Positions 30,401 through 41,773 of a stretch of 64,000 nucleotides of DNA are shown here, piece after piece. The DNA comes from Cynocephalus volans (Eukaryota > Chordata > Mammalia > Dermoptera > Cynocephalidae), in the NCBI RefSeq assembly GCF_027409185.1, contig NC_084475.1:16450130-16514129 (forward strand). The letters are read 5' to 3'. The notes beneath the pieces were generated by a model that worked only from the letters and a program-made list of their open reading frames with translations, did no database searches and had not been told where the DNA came from. The stretch's first letter is position 1; every line of letters starts with the position of its first letter. A program made the translations under genes and the position numbers.

Positions 30401-33400
30401 GCTCACACACACTTTATTTATTTATTTTTAAAAAAATTTTTTTGTCTTTTTGTGACTGGCCGCACCGCGCTCAGCCAGTGAGCACATCGGCCATCCTTAT
30501 ATAGGATCCGAACCCGCGGCGGGAGCACTGCTGCGCTCCCAGGGCTGCACTCTCCCAAGTGCGCCACGGGGTCGGCCCCACACACACTTTATTTACTTCA
30601 ATAAATCTACTCGGGTCAGGAGAAGCACCAACAATTGGAGTGCTAGGTCTTCGCCAGCCTAGGGTGCTGCAGGCAGGGCCCCTGCCCAGAGGCAGTGGGA
30701 CGGTGGTGTGTCTGATTGAGTCAGCACCTGTCCCTACAGCTGTCAGGGCATGAGTGTCAACAGCTTCCCAGTCCCTTGTGTCTGCACCTGGGCCAAGCCA
30801 GCAGCCAGAAGCGCTCTCTGCATTGCGCAAAAGGAAGAGAAGCAAAGCTGAGAGGGGGTGCCCGTGCCCACGCCAGTGAGGCTGTGGCAGGTGAGAAGGG
30901 CAAGGTTGGCCTCCCAGGACCCCACCCAGTCCTCCCCCCACCAGACATAGCTGCCCAAACCCACACCTGCCAGGAGGGAGAGGGTCTACTGCCTTCGCTG
31001 AGATCAGGCCTGTAGAGGCCCCAGCGCACTCCTCTCTGGCCGGAGCTTGGGACTTCTTCCGGGACAAGACAAGGCTCAGCCAGTCCTCCTCTTCTTTCTC
31101 CTCGGATGCTCCCAGCTTGGAAGCCTGGCTGGCTTTGGCAGGGGACTCTGAACCCTCAGTGGGTGGCTGTGCCCCTGAGGAGGCCGGGACAGCGTGCTGG
31201 CTCGCAGGAGGGGGCATGGAGGGTGTGGTAAGTGCTGAGCTGCCCTGGTGGGCCTCTCTGGTGGGAGACGGAGGGAGCAGGTCCAAGTCATCATCCTTCA
31301 GGCCCAGCCAGTCAGCTCCTCCCTTCCTGGGGTGGATGGGGCTGGAAGCCGCTAGAGGGCTCTGTGTGGATCCCGGTTCTCTCTTGGAGTCTGGGCCACC
31401 TTCTGCTAAGAACCTACTTCAAGACAGAGAGGAGGGCGTCAGGCAGGGAAAGCAGCCCATTCCCATGGGCTTTCCCCCCTTACCAGCCTTTCCTTCCACT
31501 GCTGGGGAACTATAAGGCCCCAGCAAGGAGTCCATGATGTCCAGGGACCCTGCACAGCAGACCAAGGCCCAACAAGCAGTGGCCCCTGGACCAGCTCAGG
31601 CAGCGGAGCAGTGGCAAGCCACGTGCTGCTTCTAGCAGACCATGAAATATGGACAACTCGACTTCCATCACATGACCCAGGGGCAATTCAATCCAAAGAA
31701 CAGAACCGAATTACAACCATGTGCACACACGTCCAGAGAAAAGTCAGCTGGATCAGGTGGTTTTCAGATTTTCTGTCAAAGGCCATGTTGTTACTTATTT
31801 CTTTGTTCAGCCATTGCTGACCAGCGGCAGCAGGTCCCAGGTTAAAGAACATACTGGGATTGGGAAGAAATGCCAGTGTGTACATGGAGCTAGTCAGATA
31901 GAAAGAGACCCTGATGAAGCCCGCGTGGCAATGATGTTAACAACTGCTGAGTCTGTGTGAAGGGGAGGTGCGAGCTTTTGTACTATGCCCACGACTTTTC
32001 TTTAAGTTTGAAATTATTTCAAAATACAAGTTTAGAGCTGGCTGGTTAGCTTAGTCAGGTAGAACGTGATCTTGATAACACCAAGGTCCACAGTTCGATC
32101 CCTGTACCGGCCACTTGCCAAAACAAGTGAACAAACAAAATACAAAGCTTAAAATATATACTGGGAGAAAAACTCCAAATTCAGAAAATTCTACCATTGG
32201 GTGGTTTAATTTTTTGTTGCAAACTGAGCAGACCTCACTGTCAGGACTGTCGGGCAGATCCAACAGCGGTGTCCCTGGGAAGTGGGTTTGAGAAGCCTCT
32301 GCGGAAGGCTAGTGGTCTTGCATCCCTCAGGGAGACCGAACGACGCCGCAGCCTTTCACGGCTTTCAGGGGCGTCAGGCAGAGGCAGGCCCACCTTTTCC
32401 TTTTCCTTCTTTATTTTTATTTGTTTTATGGCACCTGGCTGGTATTGGGATTGGAACTCTGGACCTTGGTGTTGTAACACTACGCTCCAACCAACTGTGC
32501 TAACTGGCCAGCCCTTTCTTTTGTTTCTGCGGAGACCGGGTGGGGCTCAGGCGGTCCAGACAGGAACTGGGATCGGGCTGGGACTCCTGCTGGGGCCGTG
32601 TACACCTCTCTGCCTGGATGACCTCCCTCTTCCTTTAGCACCCTGAGCCTAGCGCCTGTGCCCCCTGCCTTCTCACATGAGGCTGTCTGCAGGTGTCTGT
32701 TTGCTCAGCAGCCACCCTGCTGCAGAGGCCACGCTCCTGCAGGCCCCGCTTACCTGACCGACTGCCGGCGGGACTGCCGGCCCTCGCAGGAGCCCACGGT
32801 GGGCTGATAGGCCCCAAAGGTCAAGTCCTCGTCGCTCCAGGTATCTTCTTTCTCTGTGAATTAAAGAGCCTGTGACCACAAGCTAGAACAGGGAAAGCCA
32901 AAAACTCTTTTACGGCTGCGGAACTCTGTCTGAAACAGCTGCGCTAGCAGCGCCACGTGCGGGACAAGGGACGTGGAGTGCTCTGGAGGAAGCAGCCGCA
33001 GTGCTGGCCCTGCCTGAGCTCCCCGGGGGCCGGCCAGGCAGTGGCCTGTGTCATACATACGACTCGAGAGGTGGCTCCGGGCCGGTGCTTTGGGAAACAC
33101 GGGGCCAGAGCAGAGTTTTTCAAACCATGAGCTGCTGCTGATCAGAGGGCTGAGAAACCATGTTAATGAGTTACAACCACTGTATTTATAAATCAAACAT
33201 TATCTGAATAAAAAATAGCAGAGCACTGACGATGGTAATGGTTAAGTATTATTTCATGACGCTTTTGTCTCAGTTATAAACGTGTATGATAATGTGTGTG
33301 TATCGTGATGTGCAGCTTATTTCTTATTAATGGATTGTGGTAAAGACCTAGTGTGGAATCCCCCTGCCATACCCTCCCGTTCCCTCCCGTCCACCTCAAA

Positions 33401-36400
33401 TGTCCTCACCCTGTGGCCTCTGATACTTCTTGTCTAGCTTGAACTCCCTGTGCTCCCCAGTGCCCGGGCAAGCCAGGAGTTTGGTGGCAGTGCCTCGACC
33501 CAGCAGTTCATCCAGCTTGGAGCGAGCAGGGCGGGGCCCTTCCCTGCAGGACAGACACAGCACAGGGATGTGTGACTACGTGGGGCTCTGGGCCCACACT
33601 CTACCACTCTCTAGCTTTACCCTGGACCTGAAGCAGCAGCCTGGCCAGGGACTCTCGCTCATAAGGATCCTTACTGGTCTCTTGTCTGTCTCCTCTCTGC
33701 TTTGGGGCTGTCTCCAAACCCCAGGGTGGCCATGATGTCGTCCCCATTGTCAAACAGCAATTCTTCTTTCTTTCGGACGGGGGTGTCCCCAGGAGTTAGA
33801 GGAATAGAGGGACCTAAGAGACAGAACATGTGTTCAATGTCCACAGCTTTCTTGTACTCAACTGGGATATTTGAATGGGTGGTGGTGGTGGTGGGGTTTG
33901 TCTCTGCAATCCTGGTCTTTGGGTGGGGTGACTGTAGGCATTGCACCTGTCTGGTCTGTCCACGGATCTTACCCCACCCCACTCCCAGGCTCATGCATCC
34001 CACCTCCCTATTCCTAGAGAATGATCATCTCTTGGTCCTGGACCTGTGGTCCCTGCCCTGAGGTCTCCGGTCTGCACCAGAAAGTGCAGTTAGCCTGTTG
34101 CCAACAGACTCTGCCCCAGGACGAGAAACAAGCACACTTCACCCTACCTGGCTCTCTGGCTGGGCTGGGGCTCTTTTTGGAAGCCATCTCACTCTCTGTC
34201 ACAGGCGGCTTCTCAGCAATTCTTTCCTCATCATCGGAGAGGAGTCCTGCCAATGGGTCTTCCAAATCTCACAGCCAGATGGGAAAGCACAGGTCAGACT
34301 GCAGCACTTGGTTCAGAAAAAACCAGCCTGAAGCTGGGGGAGTTACTGCTCTGCTCTAACACAAACCAGCCCCTCAGCATCTGGAGGGAGGACGGGACCT
34401 ATGGTGAGGGGGCCTTCGACACAGAGATGAGGCTCTGCAGGGGGAGAGGGAGCTGGGAGCCTGGCCCCGGGCTCACCAGTGAGGCTTCTGACCCTGCTGG
34501 TTGCATGGCCTTCTGGAAAGGTCCCTAAGGCATCAGAAGACAGGTAAAACATTCGTGTGTTCACGAAGGGAAAGGGACTTTTTTCTATACCTTACAAAAT
34601 CTTCAGTTTGATGTCTGGCTTCAAAGTCCTTGCAAATAAGTTCTGCAAATATCCGAGCCATACAACATAACTAGTCCCTCCCTGAATTCATGAGAACTAA
34701 ATACGGGGCCCTAGGTCTCTGCTCCTCCCACAACACACACAGTGACGCAGCCTCAGGCAAGCAAGCACTACCCTGCCTACTCCACTCTCCCCCTGGAGTA
34801 TCCACAAGTATGACCGGGGGGCCTGTGGTACCTTCAAAAGAAAACCGCTTATACGGATGCCCAAAGCTGCTGGAAGAGGGAGGTGGCTTCTTGGTGAGAA
34901 TGGTGCCCGCTGTGGGAAGCAAAAAGAAAGCAAGGTGGGCCTGGGTCTCTCCTGGCCAAGGTCCTCTTTCCACACCATGGACTGGGGCCCCTGGGATAGG
35001 GTGCACTTCATCCTGGGAAGCTCAGGGCTCACAGCCATGCACACAGTCAGGGGAGGGGTCTATACCTCCCCTCCCCAGTTCTCACATGGGCTTCTGGAAA
35101 CACGGTGGGAGGCCACCTCCTGCCCCCGTGTCACGAGTCACTCTGAACAGAAATATAGGTTTGGAAGATGTATAGGCTACCATAAAATTTTCCATTTAAA
35201 CTCAAATGGCTTCTCCAGGAGGAACAGAAAACACACACGCGCACGCACGCACACACACACACACACACACACAATCTGTTCTCTGTTCTCTGGCTGTTCC
35301 ACTCCAGAGAAGACAGGGCCCGCAGGACATGAAAGCTTCCTTCTAAGTATCTCCCATGGCCCCACAGTCTCCCTAGTAGATTCGAGGAGCTGTCTCCCAT
35401 TCACCTTTCTCAATGGCTACTAAATTGCCAGCAGGTTTGGGATTACTGGGCAGCTCTTCTTTTCCAGAGCCCTTTGCAGCTCTTTTGCTAGAGGCCGGAT
35501 TAGGCGTCCTCAGACCTAAGAGGTCGGCATCCACATCATCCAGATCCTAGAAAACAGGAAGGATGGAGGCTGACGTGTGACAAGGGCTGACTTCCATCTG
35601 TGGAGGGCAGTTGGCAGCCCAGGGGCAGCATGGTGAGAAAACAAAGGAAGATGAGAAAACTGCTGAGAAAAAAGGTGAGTTAAGAAAGAAAACTGAACCG
35701 AAGTTAAGCAGAGTGGGGTGGGGGTTCAGCTCATGGTTCTGGAATGAGAGACTCAAAGCCAACACCAAAAATTGAGTCAGAGGACTTTCGGGTCATGCCC
35801 AGGGGTTCCAAGCCGGCTGGCCTTGGGGAGAAAGATTTCCAGCTGAGGTTAAAGAAGCTGAATCTGAAGCCAGGAAGGGAAAAGACACCAATCCTTTATA
35901 GCCCCACAGGGCTAGAACCGAGAGCAGGGCCTTGGCCCAGGGACCACAGCAAAATGGATTAACCAGAAGGGTCAGGAGGGCAAGGGTCCGAGGTGAGGGA
36001 GAACAGAGGTGGCCCAGGCCAAGCTACCTGAGCACTGTGAGATTAGGTTCTTATAAAGTGTTCAGAACTTTTTTTTTCTTTTTTTGAGGCTGGCTGGTAC
36101 TGGGATCTGAACCCTTGACCTTGGTGGTATAAATTGTTCAGAATCTATGTCTTACAATTCCACTGCAAAGATTAGTTTTGGCCTTGATCTGATGAGAAGA
36201 AAGCTTTATGGAAAGGGACTTGGCAGGGGATGTGGAGAGAAACATGGAGAAAAGATAAGAACAAACTTTAGAGGAGACAGTCTCCCCCCGTCCCCCTAGG
36301 TGGTGGGGGTGGAGGGGACCCAGCCAGGCGAATCTTCAGGTAGGGGCTGGCCCATTTCCCCAGAGGCCTATGCTGTAGACTTCCCAGTCTCTACACACCA

Positions 36401-39400
36401 GAAAAACGAGTTTATACCCAGAGGGGCAAGAAGGGCGACAGCTCATGGATGAGCTTCATTCTTGTACTAGGAAAGGTAAAGGGAGAAATTAGAGGGAGAA
36501 TAAAGCCTTGGCACAAAACACCATCACTCCTCACCCTACCCCCAGCTCTGAGAACTGTGCAAGTTGTCCCAGTACCTTCATAGCCTGGAGCAAAGCCTGG
36601 GGGTCTGCATCTGAGACATCCGAAACCTAAGTCCACAGGACGGTGAGGACACACGTGAGGATGCACGGGAGTCAAACCCAACACAGCTCAGGCCTCCAGC
36701 CCTGTCACCTTGCTTCTGTTAGGGCAGATGGCCCAGCAGGAGCAGAGGGTCCCTTTGCCCCCCTCCCGCGGGGGTTGGCTGTTGTTTGAAGTCTGGTTGT
36801 GGAGACCCAGAAAGTGCTGCCACCCCCTTCCTCCCAACTGGAGGGACGACTTCCACCCCAGGACCCACATTCGGCTACTTCCCATCCATGAGGCTTAGGC
36901 AGTTAAGGAGACCGTTTTGGGAAAGGGGCAACTTTCCAGACTCTGAGCTGCCAGGAACTCTCCTTCCTAGCTCATCTTACTGGTGGGAAGAAGGATGCTG
37001 CTTTGGGTCCACAAGGCAGCCTTTGGGGGTCATTTTGCTTTAAGAACACACTGACCTTGTAGGGACTTCTAAGCCCTTTCATGAATAGCCCCTGGGCCAC
37101 AACACCCATCTCACTATGTCTGGAAATAAGTAGAGAGGCTGAGGATTGGGGAATGGGCCAGGCTCACCTCGGCATCAGCTCCGGCCAGGCCTGCCATAGT
37201 GCTGAAGAAATCGTCTTTCAGGAGGGACCTGCAAAGGGGTGGAATCAGCACCTATTCGCATCCCCAGGGTATTAGATGATGCTAAAAAGGAGTGTGGGTT
37301 AGAGAGTCCAGGTGAACTTGGATAGATTTCTTTGGGAGAACGGAGTTGCTAAAAGAAATTTCACAGGCCACCTAATATAGTGATTTTCAACTTTTTTAAA
37401 GCAGTAGAGCCCCTTTAAAAACAAATGGTTAAAAATAATAGGTAAGAGAGCAAAACAGAACTTCTCAAGCTAAGATGAAAGCTACAAAACTCCTCCCTTG
37501 TCGCTCATCATCAAGAGAACCTCAGAAGAACAAACACAATTTTTTTTTTTTTTTAAAAGATGACCGGTAAGGGGATCTTAACCCTTGACTTGGTGTTGTC
37601 AGCACGACGCTCAGCCAGTGAGCGAACTGGCCATCCTTATATGGGATCTGAACCCGGGGCCTTGGTGTTATCAGCACCGCACTCTCCCGAGTGAGCCACG
37701 GGCCGGCCCGAACAAACACAATTTGAAAATCACTGATCTGGGCCAATCCTCTTCTTTTGAGGCAAGGAAATTGAGGGGCTCAGAGAGGTTCAGGAATTGC
37801 CCAAGGTCACACAGTAACAGAGGTAGGAATAGAAGCCAGGACTTCTGACCTCTAGTTCAGCTCTCTTTCCACTCTCCCAGGTTCTTTCGATAACTGGGAG
37901 CTGAGGGAAGGGGCTAGAAATTACAATATTAAAACTGCGCACACTAGGGATGGCCCATGGCTCACTTGGGAGAGCGTGGTACTGACAACACCAAGTCAAG
38001 GGTTACGATCCCCTTACTAGTCATCTTTAAAAAAAAAACAAACTGCATACACACCAAGGCAGGTGCAGCGGCAAAGAGCATTTGAACTGAAATGGGTCAC
38101 ACACACCCACGCCAATTCTACACTTACTTTGTTCTAGCTCTTGAAGAAGGGAGCACCTGAGATCCACTTGGGGTGTCTCTGGCATGTGAAGCTAGTTTAA
38201 CAGGCTTCTCAGGTAGTGTCACTGGAAAAAAGAAAACAGAAAAGATGTCATTTGGCTAAAGAGAACTGGAGTCAAGATGAAAAGGAAGGCCAGTTCGGTC
38301 ACCAAGCCGTCTCCCAGAGTTTCCTACTAAAGAAGGGTGTGTTTGGAGGAAGAAAACTGGCCCCAGAGGCAGGTCCCAACATTATCCCTTGAAAAACCTG
38401 AACTGGGGAGGGGTGGTACATTTCCAAGGAGGAAGTCAACCCTAAATGCCAAATGAACAGCCAAACCCAACCTAACGCCACCCCATGGAAATGCAGGAGG
38501 AACACTGGCACTTCCACAGCCCCAAACTGCAAGTTAGAATACGTGGGCTTGTGCTCTGTGGGTTCTCTGGGGCCACATGGGGGAAATCTAAGGATCGCAG
38601 TCCCCGGTGAATTCTGCATGACCCTGAAGCCCTGCTTGTCGGTATAGCAACATGGGCACAAAACTCAACAATAAAAAGATAAATAAGGCTGGCCGGTTAG
38701 CTCAGTTGGTTAGAGCACAGCCTTATAACATCAAGGTCACGGGTTCAGATCTCCCTATCGGCCAGCCACCAAAAACAAAACAAACAAAAGACAAATAACT
38801 CAATTAAAAATAGGCAAAGGATTTATTTATTTATTTTATTTTATTTTTTAAAAAGATGACCGGTAAGGGGATCTTAACCCTTGACTTGGTGTTGTTAGCA
38901 CCACGCTCTCCCAAGTGAGTCACGGGCTGGCCCTAAAAGGATATAAATAGACATTTCTCCAGAGAAGGTACACAAATGGCCAATAAACACATGAAAATAT
39001 GCTCTGTATCACCCGTCATTAGGGCAATGCACATGATATCCACAATGAGATACCTACTTTATACCCACTAGGACGGCTATAATCAAGAAGATAGAAAATA
39101 AGCATTGGCAAGGATGTGGAAAAACTGGAACCCTCTTCCACTGCTGGTGGGAATGTAAAGTAGTACAGTTGCTGTGGAAAACAGTTTAGAGGTTCCTCAA
39201 AAAGTTAAACATAGAGTTATCATATGGTCCAGCAATTCCACTCCTAGGTTTAAATTCAAAAGAACTGAAAATGTATGTTCACACAAAAACTTACACACGA
39301 ATGTTCATAACAGCATTATTCATAATAGCCAGAATGTGCAAATAACTCAAATGTTCATCAGCTGATGAACGGACAAAATGTGGTATATCCACACAATGGA

Positions 39401-41534
39401 ATACTATCCATGAAAAGGAATGAGGTACCGATACATGCTACAGTGTGTAGCTTGTAACTTTAAAAACATTATGCTAAGTGAAAGAAGCCAGGTGCAAAGG
39501 CCAGTACTGTATGACTTTCTACAAAATGTCCAGAATAGGCAAATCTATAGAGACAGAGAGTAAATAAGCAGTTGCCTAAGGCTGGGGGGAGGGGCGACTG
39601 AGGACTGACTACTGATGGGTATGGCATTTCTTCCTGGAGTGATGAAAACATTCTGGAATTAGGTAGTGGTGACGGTTTGTACAACTCTGTGAATATTCTA
39701 AAAGCCATGGTATTGTATACTTTAAATGAATGAATTTTATGGTATGTGAATTATATCTCAATTAAAAAAAAAAAAAAAAAGAAAAAGAGCAAGCCTAAAC
39801 CAGGAGATTCTGGGGAAGGGGCACTTACTATCATCTCCCAGGAGGTCACCAAGGACATCATCAATGGAGCCTGGAACAGAAAAGGGGCCGTCATGGCTTC
39901 AGGAGGAAAGCAGAGTGGCCCTTACAGATCTCAGGCCTGAAGATTCACCCCAGGGCCTCTGAGCTCTCAGATGGTGGGACTTAGGTTTAACACTCCCTTC
40001 ACTGGCCACGAGGTGTTTTCTAACCCTCTGGCAACAAGTCACAATGCCTTGTTGCAAACCCCCAGGTAGAAATTTAAAATAACTTTCTCAAAAGATGGTG
40101 GTACAAATTTTCAGTAGAACCTGCATTCTACCTGCCTCCCCCATGACGCACCAGCCAACAGTCAGTCTTCCAGTCTCTGATCAAAGTCCAGTGTGATTCT
40201 TTGAGAAACGTATCCAAGATTTCTAGGCACATGCAAACTTCTTTCATATCAGTGGCCTCCCTGTGGCCCTTCCATCTGGGATCCACCAGAACTGATCTGG
40301 ATGTACCTCTCCTTGGCCATTTTCTTTCTTTCAGTCATTTTTTAGTTTATTTTAACATTTACTTGTACATATTTGTGGGGTACAGTGTGTTGTTTCAATT
40401 CATGCATATACCGCACAATGACTCACTTTAGGGTAGACGGCATAGTTTTGCACCACTTCTCCTTCCCCCCACCCCCTCCCTGCTCCTGGGCCACTTTCTG
40501 ATGGAGGCATGTGGGGGAAACCTAAGAATGAATATTGAATTAGTTCTCCCGTTCCGCTCAAGTGACTTTACTACCCTTAACCACAACTGTATGCATCTGG
40601 ATACAATGAGAAGGATTTTTTCCAAAACCCCCCATCTCTTATTTATTTCTGAGTTTCTCTGTGGGCCACTGAGGCACCATAAGGAGTCCTCTAGGAAGAC
40701 CAAGGCTGCCTATGAAATTATGGGAAAAACAGCAACACTCTCACCAAGAACATTTATTATGTTTTTTTTTTTTTTTTAAAGATGACTGGTAAGGGGATCT
40801 TAACCCTTGACTTGGTGTTGTCAGCACCACGCTCTCCCAGGTGAGCCACGGGCCGGCCCTCACCAAGAACATTTAAACACAGACATCTCTAAATTATTTT
40901 TGGACCCAAGGGAAAAAAAGATATATATTTGGCCTAAGGGTGATGTTCCATCTCTCCACCCACCTTTCAATCCCTTCTTGGTTTTTGGTGCCTAAAATGG
41001 GAAAAACAAATCACATTAACAAAATCAAACAGTAAACGTGTGCTGAAACCTGAAATGCAGAAAGAATTATTTTGCCTTTGCCAAGTCACCAGAGGAAGAA
41101 GCACCAATGACATTTAGAGACAGATGTCCTTTATGCTTTCCTAGAGTTTCTGAGAATGGACTTACTTAGCACATGGAAAGAGCTCCCACTAACCAGCAGT
41201 GGGTGCCAATGGGTGGGCAGAAGTCTCTCCTTTTCCCTGATTTCCAGGTGCCACACACAAACCCTCCCAGCCAGGATGTAACGGCTGGACATGTTTTCTT
41301 CTATTTCATGTTCCTGACTCCTCAATACCAGTTTCTGGGTGGATGTTCAGGAGTTCAGAAGAAACGTTGCTCATTGCTTAAGTTTGATATCAGCGCTACT
41401 TCCCATCACTCTTCTCCAGGGACCAACCACATCCTGGTCCTTGCCATCCAGCCCCCAAAGTATTCCACGCAGTCAGGATCTCCGGGGGTTGGGTTCACAT
41501 TTACATACATCTCACTCTGCATTCTGCCTACCAT
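21500..41534 (-). CDS. FBF1: FBF1, Fas-binding factor 1 (29 coding exons)
   Basis: Coding exons, 5' to 3': 41532-41534, 40964-40991, 39829-39870, 38128-38221, 37168-37228, 36576-36626, 35405-35546, 34832-34909, 34148-34267, 33675-33813, 33410-33543, 32754-32853, 30967-31413, 29538-29639, 29104-29192, 28888-28946, 27817-27972, 27561-27661, 27180-27386, 26153-26260, 25936-26075, 25734-25852, 24440-24562, 24177-24362, 23525-23701, 23316-23453, 23114-23228, 22223-22347, 21500-21583. They total 3468 nt in continuous phase, 1155 residues; human is about 1133. The first half is low-complexity and charged, with short acidic motifs such as DPQALLQAMK. From about residue 564 the rest is Glu/Gln/Leu/Arg-rich coiled coil. 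The protein ends NTTSHSA. FBF1 (albatross) sits on transition fibres of the mother centriole, gates intraflagellar transport and also joins apical junction assembly. Least certain points are the donor at 35405 and the 29104-29192 exon, which uses GTTTGT. One intron is GC-AG. Confidence 0.93.
21755..21990 (-). repeat. MIR (reverse)
   Basis: AGCCTCAGTTTCCTTGTCTG followed by GAGCCTGGCACACAGGAAAT shows a reverse MIR in the last FBF1 intron. Confidence 0.8.
22480..23010 (+). mobile_element. Decayed L1M 3' end in an FBF1 intron
   Basis: It matches the remembered L1M pattern (spaced motifs ending in ATTAACATGCATTACTTGTG before an A-rich tail) and is interrupted by a SINE at 22792-22892. Confidence 0.6.
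22792..22892 (+). mobile_element. CYN-type SINE, right-unit monomer
   Basis: GGGCCGGCCTGTGGCTCACT to an AAATAAATAAAT tail inside an old L1. Confidence 0.9.
23880..24060 (-). repeat. MIR (reverse)
   Basis: GAACCTCAGTTTCCTCATTT and following decayed sequence, in an FBF1 intron. Confidence 0.7.
25000..25330 (+). mobile_element. Decayed L1M 3' end fragment
   Basis: The motifs GTGGCTATCTTTGGCTAGTG and ATTTTTATTTTCTTCTCTAT resemble L1M 3'UTRs. Interrupted by a minus-strand SINE at 25143-25248. Confidence 0.55.
25143..25248 (-). mobile_element. CYN-type SINE, right-unit monomer
   Basis: GATGACCGGTAAGGAGATCT to GGGCCGGCCC, inside an old L1. Confidence 0.9.
26531..26624 (-). mobile_element. CYN-type SINE, monomer
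   Basis: TGGCTGGCCAGTATGGGAGA to AACCAGCCAGCCC in an FBF1 intron. Confidence 0.88.
28660..28757 (-). mobile_element. CYN-type SINE, monomer
   Basis: GGATCCGAACCCTTGACCTT B-box complement; ACATCTGAC target duplication. Confidence 0.9.
30421..30579 (-). mobile_element. CYN-type SINE, GC-rich variant
   Basis: Flanked by a perfect CACACACACTTTATTTA target duplication. Confidence 0.92.
31850..32160 (+). mobile_element. Probable L1 3' end remnant
   Basis: TAAGTTTGAAATTATTTCAA close to an A-rich end is typical of L1M 3' termini. A SINE (32036-32137) sits in it. Confidence 0.45.
32036..32137 (+). mobile_element. CYN-type SINE, monomer
   Basis: AGCTGGCTGGTTAGCTTAGT; AAAATACAA target duplication. 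Confidence 0.9.
32410..32514 (-). mobile_element. CYN-type SINE, monomer
   Basis: GGCACCTGGCTGGTATTGGG to TAACTGGCCAGCCC. Confidence 0.88.
35232..35273. repeat. (CA)n/(CG-CA) microsatellite in an FBF1 intron
   Basis: Short tandem CA repeats with interspersed CG steps. Confidence 0.9.
36069..36134 (-). mobile_element. CYN-type SINE, 5'-truncated
   Basis: T run and B-box half only; GTTCAGAA repeats flank it. Confidence 0.8.
37543..37709 (-). mobile_element. CYN-type SINE, dimer
   Basis: Perfect GAACAAACACAATTT target duplication. Confidence 0.93.
37740..37875 (+). repeat. MIR 3' part
   Basis: AAATTGAGGGGCTCAGAGAG and TGCCCAAGGTCACACAGTAA identify the MIR 3' half in an FBF1 intron. Confidence 0.8.
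37946..38039 (+). mobile_element. CYN-type SINE, right-unit monomer
   Basis: GGGATGGCCCATGGCTCACT to an A-rich tail; AACTGC-ACAC flanks. Confidence 0.88.
38687..38787 (+). mobile_element. CYN-type SINE, monomer
   Basis: GGCTGGCCGGTTAGCTCAGT; AAGAYAAATA target duplication inside the L1M copy. Confidence 0.92.
38836..38934 (-). mobile_element. CYN-type SINE, right-unit monomer
   Basis: Reverse orientation, inserted into the same L1M copy 50 bp from the previous SINE. Confidence 0.9.
39829..39870 (-). CDS. FBF1: FBF1 42-nt in-frame cassette exon
   Basis: An acceptor CCAG and a GTAAGT donor bracket 42 nt that encode GSIDDVLGDLLGDD and end one base into a Met codon. If it is included, the next exon continues as M-TLPEKPVK; if it is skipped, the same junction reads V-TLPEKPVK, which is the human form I remember. 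Both routes keep frame, so this looks like a genuine alternative microexon adding an acidic 14-residue segment near the N-terminus. Inclusion in this species is inferred. Confidence 0.75.
40330..40445. mobile_element. L1-like 3' end fragment
   Basis: ACTTGTACATATTTGTGGGG and ACAGTGTGTTGTTTCAATTC resemble L1 3' sequences. Short and uncertain. Confidence 0.4.
40757..40859 (-). mobile_element. CYN-type SINE, right-unit monomer
   Basis: Perfect TCACCAAGAACATTTA target duplication; young-looking. Confidence 0.93.
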
Positions 41535-41617
41535 CTCCGGGCTCTGGGGGATGCTTGTAGCTCCTTTACAGCACTGTCCAGCTCATTTGAATTCTGTCCA
41601 CATCAGGCTCATCCTCC
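41532..41617 (-). other. FBF1: FBF1 leader exon ending in the start codon
   Basis: An 86-nt exon with acceptor TTCTTTAG and donor ATG|GTAGGC. Its last three bases are the start codon, and the next exon supplies GCACCAAAAACC, so codon 2 onward (APKTKKGLK) is in the following exon. With G at -3 and +4 the initiation context is good. A short in-frame upstream ORF (41583-41612) lies in the same exon. Confidence 0.75.
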
Positions 41618-41663
41618 CTAAAGAAGAAAATTAAAGTGGGTTGCTTAAAAATGATGTGGCTTA

Positions 41664-41773
41664 GGACTGACCAGTTAGCTCACTTGGTTAGAGTGTGGTG
41701 TTGGTAACCCTAAGGTCAGGGGTTTGGTTCGGATCCCCATACCAGCTGGCTACCAAAAAAAAAAAAAAAAAAA
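41664..41773 (+). mobile_element. CYN-type SINE, monomer
   Basis: Starts GGACTGACCAGTTAGCTCAC, long A tail, GATGTGGCTT target duplication; just upstream of the FBF1 leader exon. Confidence 0.9.

Larger units (their letters stand above)
38659..39779 (+). mobile_element. L1M ORF2 3' end and 3'UTR with poly(A) tail
   Basis: The familiar L1M series is readable: CAATTAAAAATAGGCAAAGG, ACATTTCTCCAGAGAAGG, GGATGTGGAAAAACTGGAAC, GTTATCATATGGTCCAGCAA, ACACAATGGAATACTATCC and an A17 tail at about 39763-39779. Two SINEs (38687-38787 plus, 38836-38934 minus) landed in it. Reading frames are broken. Confidence 0.85.
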
